From an uncultured Alphaproteobacteria bacterium (GTDB taxonomy: Bacteria > Pseudomonadota > Alphaproteobacteria > RF32 > CAG-239), in the NCBI GenBank assembly GCA_900551585.1, contig URWU01000026.1:1-11620 (forward strand): DNA of 11,620 nt, given 5' to 3'. Below the pieces are notes generated by a model. The model had not been told where the DNA came from. It did not search any database and saw only the letters and a program-made list of their open reading frames with translations. Position numbers and translations under genes: made by a program. Of this stretch, positions 6,450 to 11,620 are shown piece by piece (position 1 is the first letter of the stretch; every line of letters starts with the position of its first letter).

Positions 6450-7178
6450 TCAGAATTTGAAAAGTTCGCCTTGTTGATTGTCATCAAGGATGGAGATTGC
6501 TTCTTTGACCAAAGGAATTGAAACAGCGCGTTTGCGTGCCAATGAAATATTATCAATCTCTGCAACAATTTTGCGGGCATAGGAAAAAGAGCGCTGCATA
6601 TTATTCAGCAGGTAGCTGATAATTTCGGGAGAGACCATCATCTGTCTGTCCATAAACAATTTAATCAGCAGTGATGAAAGCAATTCATCGTCCGGATCTT
6701 TGATTTCGATAGAAGGAACAATATTCAGGCGTGACTGCAAATCTTTGAGCTTAAAGGGCAGGCGTGCCGGAGCGGTGGTCGCGGTAAAAAGAATATTGCC
6801 GCCTTCATTGCGGTAAAGATTGTAAAGGTGGAACATTGCCTCTTCATTGATATCAGCGTTCAACTCTTCGACAATCAAGCAGGGATTTTGCGCAAAAAGT
6901 TCGTGCACGGTTTCGAGTTTGAGAGACGAAGCCTTAATGCAGGGGATTTTATAAGGATAGTTTGTCAGCAAAGAGACGCGGTTGGAAAAAACATTGGCGA
7001 GGTGGGTCTTGCCGCAGCCCTCGGAGCCATAAATGCAAGCGGCAAAAAAACTCCAGTCCGGCCAGCTGTCAATCAGCCGTACGGCCTCTTCATTGCAGGG
7101 AGCAATGAGAAAGTCTTCTTTGCCGAGTGCCGGACGGTGCGGCAGCTCCAGCGGGAGTTGTTGAACGGGTGCAGACAT
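6450..7178 (-). CDS. hdaA: DnaA-related ATPase HdaA (regulatory inactivation of DnaA)
   Basis: A 242-residue AAA+ protein matching the Hda/HdaA family. With the loaded sliding clamp it stimulates hydrolysis of DnaA-ATP and so prevents re-initiation. The N-terminal clamp-binding motif is QLPLEL (residues 7-12), followed by HRPALGKEDFLIAPCNEEA, typical of the alphaproteobacterial branch. Walker A is GSEGCGKT (51-58). Walker B is LIVEEL (101-106), with two glutamates where aspartates are commoner. Sensor 1 is ILFTATTAP (129-137), the arginine-finger box is DLQSRLN (146-152) and sensor 2 lies around RSFSYARKIVAEID (196-209). There is no DNA-binding domain IV, which separates it from DnaA. The start is 13 nt after the cckA stop. 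An AAGG 11 nt upstream overlaps that stop, suggesting coupled translation. Confidence 0.87.
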   Translation of the reverse strand: MSAPVQQLPLELPHRPALGKEDFLIAPCNEEAVRLIDSWPDWSFFAACIYGSEGCGKTHLANVFSNRVSLLTNYPYKIPCIKASSLKLETVHELFAQNPCLIVEELNADINEEAMFHLYNLYRNEGGNILFTATTAPARLPFKLKDLQSRLNIVPSIEIKDPDDELLSSLLIKLFMDRQMMVSPEIISYLLNNMQRSFSYARKIVAEIDNISLARKRAVSIPLVKEAISILDDNQQGELFKF

Positions 7179-7191
7179 GTTTTTATAAGCC

Positions 7192-9858
7192 TTAATTGCT
7201 GTTGTCTTTATTTAATACATCAAAAACTTTTGCCGTCAAGTCCCCGAGGCTGAAAGGTTTGGCCATGAACTCAAAATTTTCGGAATCGGAGAGTTCGCGG
7301 CGGGCAATCTCTTCAGAATAACCGGAAGCGAGAATTACTTTGATGCCGGGAATTTTTTCTTTGACGATGGCGGCCAGTTCGGCACCGGTTTTGCCCGGCA
7401 TGACCATGTCGGTTATCAATAAATCGTAATTAGAGTTGATTTCCAGCTGTTCCAGAGCATTTTCGGCAGAGTTGCAGCCTGTGACATCATAGCCCTTTTT
7501 CTTGAGGGCGCGCACGGCAAAAGTACGCACCGAATCCTCATCTTCAACAAAGAGGATATGGGTGTCAAAAGTTTCTTTGTTTGAGGTTTCTTTGCGGTCA
7601 ATCGTGGTTGATAAATTGAGGCCGAAAATCAGTTTTTCATTAATGGCAACCGGGCTTTTGACTTTTTCCTGAACGGTTAAAATCGGCGTACCGTCTTTGG
7701 CGGTCACAATCTCCTGAGCCTGGCGGCTGTTTTCGTTTTCTTCAATGTTTGTTTCAAAGCGCGGCAGGTGGATTGAGAAAGTGGTGCCCTCGCCAATGGC
7801 GCTGTCTACTTTGATAAAGCCTTCGGTTTGGCGGACAATACCATAGACCATTGACAATCCGAGGCCGGTGCCGGAGCCGACAACGTTTTGTTTGGTTGAG
7901 AAGAAAGGCTCAAAAATGCGGGTTAGGTTTTCTTTGGGAATGCCGCAGCCGGTATCTTTGACGTCAATGACTACAAATTCGCCGGGTTTGACAATATCCG
8001 AGCCGAACTGATAGGGTTCGGTCAGAGGCTCGACATGGGTGCTGATGATAAGGGTTCCGTTGCCTTTCATGGCATCTTTGGCGTTGACGGCGAGGTTGAT
8101 AATCACCTGAGAGAACTGGACCGGGTCAACACGGATAAAGCCCAAATCGGTGCCGTGGTGGAATTTTAAGACAACCTGTTCACCCAAAATACGTTTGAGC
8201 ATATGGCTTAATTCGGTAAAGTTTTCGGTTACGTCGATCAGCTTCGGTTTGAGCGGCTGTTTGCGCGAAAAAGCCAGCAATTGTCTGACTAAGCCGGCGG
8301 CACGGTTGGCGTTTTGTTTAATCTGAATTAAGTCGGCAAAAGACGGATCACCGACGCCGTGGCGTTGCAGAAGCAAATCGCAGAAGCCTATCATGGCGGT
8401 CAGAAGATTGTTGAAGTCATGCGCAACACCGCCGGCCAGCTGGCCGACTGCCTGCATTTTTTGTGCCTGGGCAAATTGGACTTCCAAAGATTTTTGCTTG
8501 GTGGCGTCAATCATATATAAAACCAGACCTTCGACACTATTGATGTCGTTGGAATAAAATTTCTTCATCGGGCAGATGTAAACAAAAGCGACTTTGTCTT
8601 CGTTTTTATCTTTGATATGGACATCAAGGCGCGCGGTTTTGTTACGGCTGCCGGCAATCTGTATAAATTCTTTCTGCAGGGCAACGGCGTCTTCTTCACG
8701 AATATAAGAAAACAGGCTCTGGTTTATGAGTTGCGCTTTGTCAATGTTTTGGTTGATAAATTCGCAGGCCTGCGGGTTGCAGTCTTTAATCTGGCCGTCG
8801 TTGTTGATGAAGATAATGCCGACCGGAGCAAAGTTAAACAACCAGCTGATTTTATCAAAAGCATTGCTGAGATTGTTTTTGAGCTCGTTGTTGGTCGGAA
8901 TATTGGTCACAACCACGCCTCTGGCTTTGGAGACATCATTGTCCTTAAAGCGTTCTTGGAAGACGAGGGTTTCGGTGACGGTTTTTTCCGGCGTATTGAA
9001 ATATACCGAGCCGTGCCATTTGGAATGGTGCGGCGGAATGACCGAGTTTGAGGTGATGAAGTCATCAAGATTGCGGCCGTTCAGCTCCTCACGGCTGAGG
9101 CCTAAGAATTTGGCCAAAGCATGGTTGGCGTATTCAATTTTGGATGTATTGTCGCAAATATAGAGCCCAATCGGCAGATAATCCAAAAAGTCGTGCAGCG
9201 ATTTTCTTTCTTCCTGAAAAACCTGTTCCATATTTTTTTCGGCGGTAATGTTCTCTATGCTCCAATAGAGATAGGTATCTTTTTTGATGGCTTTGATAGA
9301 AAAGGGGCCGTTAAAAATATCTGATTTTTTCAAAAAAATCGGACGGACACTGATGTCAAACCATTCTTCATCATTGAAAATTTTATTATCTTCGTGATGA
9401 AGAGACAGCGACAGGCTGACTTTTTCTTTGCACAGATTATTGCAGGCGTTTTGCAGGCGGTAGAAAGCGGCTTTGTTGGTGGCATCGTCTGATAAATGCT
9501 GCTCCAGAAAGCTTAAAACCGGATTGGTTTTAAAGAGTTCTTCTGCCGGACAGTTCTGAATGACCGCTTCGCCTTTGGCATTTTCTATGCGTTTGATTTT
9601 AAAGTCGTTTTTTATGATTTCATTGGCAAATCCGCCATAGCTCATAGCCTGCTCGGCAGCATTCAGTGTTCTGATTGTCAGGGTCAGGCAGGCGGTGGTA
9701 AAGACCAGAGTGGCAAAAACCAGAGCCAGAAAATATTGCGGGTATAAAAACAGCGCGATGATGGTTATGGTTAAAGCCACCAGGGAGTAGGCCAGCATAA
9801 TTAAACTGGTTTTTAACAGTTTATCGGGGCGTTTACTGATTTTTGAGCTGCATAACAT
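7192..9858 (-). CDS. cckA: CckA-type hybrid histidine kinase
   Basis: An 888-residue membrane kinase. CckA feeds phosphate through ChpT to CtrA, the alphaproteobacterial cell-cycle and motility regulator, and can also act as a phosphatase. Two membrane helices (about 17-38 and 42-62) precede three PAS-like regions (about 80-205, 220-325 and 335-455). The dimerisation/phosphoacceptor region follows (about 465-535), with QLAGGVAHDFNNLLTA and His480. The ATPase domain has an N box NLAVNAKDAM, DTGCGIP and GTGLGLS (about 570-702). After a ~60-residue linker comes a receiver domain (766-885) with acidic ED at 772-773, phosphoacceptor Asp817 in ITDMVMP, and Lys867. The AVGQLAGGVAHDFNNLL to NRAAGLVRQLLAFSRKQ stretch is strongly CckA-like. 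The ATG at 9858 has a GAGG site 9 nt upstream; an in-frame TTG at 9864 is less likely. It overlaps the end of flhB by 26 nt. Confidence 0.92.
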   Translation of the reverse strand: MLCSSKISKRPDKLLKTSLIMLAYSLVALTITIIALFLYPQYFLALVFATLVFTTACLTLTIRTLNAAEQAMSYGGFANEIIKNDFKIKRIENAKGEAVIQNCPAEELFKTNPVLSFLEQHLSDDATNKAAFYRLQNACNNLCKEKVSLSLSLHHEDNKIFNDEEWFDISVRPIFLKKSDIFNGPFSIKAIKKDTYLYWSIENITAEKNMEQVFQEERKSLHDFLDYLPIGLYICDNTSKIEYANHALAKFLGLSREELNGRNLDDFITSNSVIPPHHSKWHGSVYFNTPEKTVTETLVFQERFKDNDVSKARGVVVTNIPTNNELKNNLSNAFDKISWLFNFAPVGIIFINNDGQIKDCNPQACEFINQNIDKAQLINQSLFSYIREEDAVALQKEFIQIAGSRNKTARLDVHIKDKNEDKVAFVYICPMKKFYSNDINSVEGLVLYMIDATKQKSLEVQFAQAQKMQAVGQLAGGVAHDFNNLLTAMIGFCDLLLQRHGVGDPSFADLIQIKQNANRAAGLVRQLLAFSRKQPLKPKLIDVTENFTELSHMLKRILGEQVVLKFHHGTDLGFIRVDPVQFSQVIINLAVNAKDAMKGNGTLIISTHVEPLTEPYQFGSDIVKPGEFVVIDVKDTGCGIPKENLTRIFEPFFSTKQNVVGSGTGLGLSMVYGIVRQTEGFIKVDSAIGEGTTFSIHLPRFETNIEENENSRQAQEIVTAKDGTPILTVQEKVKSPVAINEKLIFGLNLSTTIDRKETSNKETFDTHILFVEDEDSVRTFAVRALKKKGYDVTGCNSAENALEQLEINSNYDLLITDMVMPGKTGAELAAIVKEKIPGIKVILASGYSEEIARRELSDSENFEFMAKPFSLGDLTAKVFDVLNKDNSN

Positions 9859-10903
9859 ATCCAATTACCTCGGCAACGGCTTTAAAGTGTTCTTGCGGAA
9901 TGGCCTGGTCGATTTCAACGCTGGCAAACAGGGCGCGAGCCAAAGGCGGATTTTCGACAATCGGAATCTCGTTCTCTTCGGCAACTTCCCTGATACGCAG
10001 AGCCAAATGGTCAATACCTTTGGCCAAAACGACCGGCGCGTCCATTTGTTCCATTTTATATTCCAAAGCCACGGCATAGTGCGTCGGGTTGACAATAACC
10101 ACGTCGGCTTTGGGGACATTTTCCATCATACGGTGGCGGGCGCGTTCCATGCGCACTTGGCGAATCCTTGATTTGACTATCGGGTCGCCTTCCATTTGTT
10201 TGTATTCGTCTTTGACTTCCTGTTTGGTCATACGCAGTTTTTTCAAGTGGGTATAACGCTGGTAAACATAGTCGGCAACGGCGATGACAAAAACGGCAAT
10301 AACCACTGTGAATATTAATAATACCACAATTTTATGAATAAAAGATAAAATTGCCATGCTATCCATGGTCGGCAAGAGGTTTACTTTGGAAAGCCAGGGT
10401 TTGACGACCAAAATTGCCACAAAAGAGATGACGGCGATTTTGATAATGCCTTTCAAGCTCTCGACCACTTTTTTCATATTGATAAAATTAGGCAGCGCGG
10501 CAAAAATATTCAGCTTATTCCAGTTCGGTTCCAGTTTTTTCGGGGCATAGATAAAGCCGGTCTGCGAAATGCTGGCTGCCACGCCGAAAACCATGAAGAT
10601 GACAAACGGAATGGCCATAACTTTCAGCATGGCAACACCGGCGCTGATAAGCAGCCTTTGGATATGAGCCGGGTCGGTCGGAATGCTTTCGGGGTTTTCG
10701 ATAAATTTTAGGGCATATTGATAAAACCATTTCATCATCAGCGGAAAAACCAGCCAGACGACAAACAGCATACCAATAAACATGATAAAACTTTTGGCAT
10801 CTTGAGAGACGGCAGTGTCGCCTTCTTCTTTGGCTTTTTCAATTTTTCGTTCCGAGGGGTCTTCGGTTTTGGAGGCCTCGTCTTCCTCTTCAGGTGCAAC
10901 CAT
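9833..10903 (-). CDS. flhB: Flagellar type III export gate protein FlhB
   Basis: A 356-residue inner-membrane component of the flagellar export apparatus. It switches substrate specificity from rod/hook to filament subunits. The N-terminus has the family pattern KTEDPSERKIEKAKEEG (residues 12-28). Four membrane segments are visible at about 38-60, 88-112, 152-170 and 183-212. The cytoplasmic domain carries the autocleavage motif NPTH (272-275), in VVIVNPTHYAVALEY, followed by APVVLAKGIDHLALRIREVA and NPPLARALF, all conserved. The length is normal (about 350-390). The flagellar rather than injectisome version is favoured by the neighbouring genes and the NPTHYAVAL context. It starts 10 nt after the fliR stop, and its GGGGG ribosome site abuts that stop. 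Its 3' end overlaps cckA. Confidence 0.95.
   Translation of the reverse strand: MVAPEEEDEASKTEDPSERKIEKAKEEGDTAVSQDAKSFIMFIGMLFVVWLVFPLMMKWFYQYALKFIENPESIPTDPAHIQRLLISAGVAMLKVMAIPFVIFMVFGVAASISQTGFIYAPKKLEPNWNKLNIFAALPNFINMKKVVESLKGIIKIAVISFVAILVVKPWLSKVNLLPTMDSMAILSFIHKIVVLLIFTVVIAVFVIAVADYVYQRYTHLKKLRMTKQEVKDEYKQMEGDPIVKSRIRQVRMERARHRMMENVPKADVVIVNPTHYAVALEYKMEQMDAPVVLAKGIDHLALRIREVAEENEIPIVENPPLARALFASVEIDQAIPQEHFKAVAEVIGYVMQLKNQ
9868..9871 (-). promoter_or_regulatory. Ribosome binding site of cckA inside flhB
   Basis: GAGG on the minus strand lies 9 nt before the ATG at 9858. It is within the last codons of flhB and supports that start over the TTG at 9864, which would be only 3 nt away. 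Confidence 0.55.
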
Positions 10904-10913
10904 TGCTTTCCCC

Positions 10914-11599
10914 CTATCTCAGCAACGGCTGAAGGCCGTCTTCAAAATATTTGCTAAACCAGAGAACCATTATCGGAATGGTGATGAATAATAAACCGAG
11001 GCCGAGGTAAATTTGCAGCGGCAGCGATAAAAAGAAAATGTTGAGCTGAGGCATGAGGCGCGAAACCAAACCCATTCCGACATAAAAAACAATTGTAAAA
11101 GCGACAAAAGGCGAGCCGATTTTAAAACCCATGATAAAACTTTGGTTGAGGGTTTGGCTCAGGCTGTTGGAAAAATCGCCGACAGGAAGAGATGTCCCGG
11201 CCGGAAAAAGCGTGTAGCTGTCAACAACGGCACTGAGCATTAAATGGTGCAAATTGGTGATGAAAATGACGGTTAAAGCGGTAATGCTCAAAAAAGTATC
11301 AATGACGATTGACTGTTGCTGAAAGGCCGGGTCAAACATCTGGGCATTGGCAAAGCCGATGGCCTGACCGGCGATATTGCCGGCAAGGTTCAGAGCCGAG
11401 AAAAGCATTTGCATAAAAATTCCCAAGAAAACGCCATAGGTAATTTCAATCAGCAAAATTTGGAAAGCTGAAGCAAAATTATCAGGAACCGACGGCAGCT
11501 TTTCAGCCAGAACCGGCATGAGAACAACCGTGATTGCCAAAGCGATTGACAAACGGAGTTTGGTGTTGACATAGCTGGTTAAAAAGCCGGGCATAAGCA
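10914..11599 (-). CDS. fliR: Flagellar export gate protein FliR, 5' partial
   Basis: About 228 residues of FliR, an integral-membrane subunit that with FliP and FliQ forms the export channel of the flagellar basal body. Several long hydrophobic helices are visible. Family blocks are MPGF near the truncated end, GFANAQMFDPAFQQQS (about 82-97) and the late VSRLMPQLNIFFLSLPLQIYLGL region (about 179-201). Full-length FliR is about 250-265 residues, so roughly 30 N-terminal residues are missing beyond the contig end. An apparent GTG start at 11600 is not real: its first base and the in-frame TAA just upstream belong to adapter sequence. The stop (TAG, 10914-10916) overlaps the flhB ribosome site. 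fliR followed by flhB is the classic order. Confidence 0.93.
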
Positions 11600-11620
11600 C
11601 TGTCTCTTATACACATCTGA
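11600..11620. other. Nextera/Tn5 mosaic-end sequencing adapter (not genomic)
   Basis: Bases 11600-11618 are CTGTCTCTTATACACATCT, exactly the Nextera transposase adapter: the reverse complement of the 19-bp Tn5 mosaic end. The last two bases (GA) match the start of the adapter continuation. The first base could also be genomic. The genuine sequence therefore ends at 11599 or 11600. Confidence 0.96.

Noticed and set aside
6156..6580. Short minus-strand reading frames across the intergenic region (75 and 86 codons)
   Set aside because: They run through the ftsZ end, the terminator, the repeat and the hdaA end. They have no ribosome site or recognisable protein, and their peptide resembles translated intergenic repeat.
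8617..9324. Plus-strand open frames of 144, 145 and 67 codons inside cckA
   Set aside because: They are antisense to conserved PAS regions of the kinase, overlap one another in different frames, and show no motif or start signal.
1..11620. tRNA, rRNA, CRISPR array, insertion sequence, prophage or riboswitch
   Set aside because: I looked for clover-leaf, regularly spaced repeats, transposase or integrase motifs and known leader structures, and saw none. The Tn5 mosaic end at the right edge is library adapter, not a resident transposon.

Overview
The window reads as a contig end from an alphaproteobacterium of moderate GC content (about mid-40s per cent by eye). The evidence is a division and cell-wall (dcw) cluster ending in ftsQ-ftsA-ftsZ, an FtsZ with a long acidic linker, a CckA-type hybrid histidine kinase and an HdaA-type DnaA regulator next to flagellar export genes. 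Low-GC uncultured Rhodospirillales-like lineages would fit, but the sequence alone cannot place it further.

Plus strand, 1-6230: the end of a probable ftsW overlaps murG, followed by murB, ftsQ, ftsA and ftsZ, all co-directional. Gaps are very short except for a 159-base, strongly AT-rich leader before ftsZ. Lipid II synthesis (MurG, MurB), the FtsW and FtsQ division-synthase components, and the FtsA/FtsZ cytoskeleton are therefore encoded together. murC and ddl, which usually lie between murG and ftsQ in this group, are absent and there is no room for them. lpxC, which often follows ftsZ, is also missing. A strong intrinsic terminator closes the block at 6285-6312.

Intergenic, 6231-6449: besides the terminator, this convergent region holds a candidate dispersed repeat and a perfect 18-bp palindrome. 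I see no gene in it.

Minus strand, 11599 down to 6450: fliR (5' end cut off by the contig edge), flhB, cckA and hdaA are tightly packed. fliR-flhB are 10 nt apart, flhB and cckA overlap by about 26 nt, and cckA-hdaA are 13 nt apart. The flagellar export gate is thus read together with a master cell-cycle kinase and a replication-initiation regulator. This operon points head-on at the division cluster, so Z-ring assembly, cell-cycle phosphorelay, replication control and flagellar export lie within 12 kb.

Technical point: the last 21 bases (11600-11620) are a Nextera/Tn5 mosaic-end adapter, not genome. They create a false in-frame stop and a false GTG start for fliR. The left edge also deserves suspicion, because the expected FtsW signature just upstream of the last helix is not present. 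I found no clearly undescribed system. The notable points are gene-order losses, overlaps and assembly artefacts around otherwise well-known genes.
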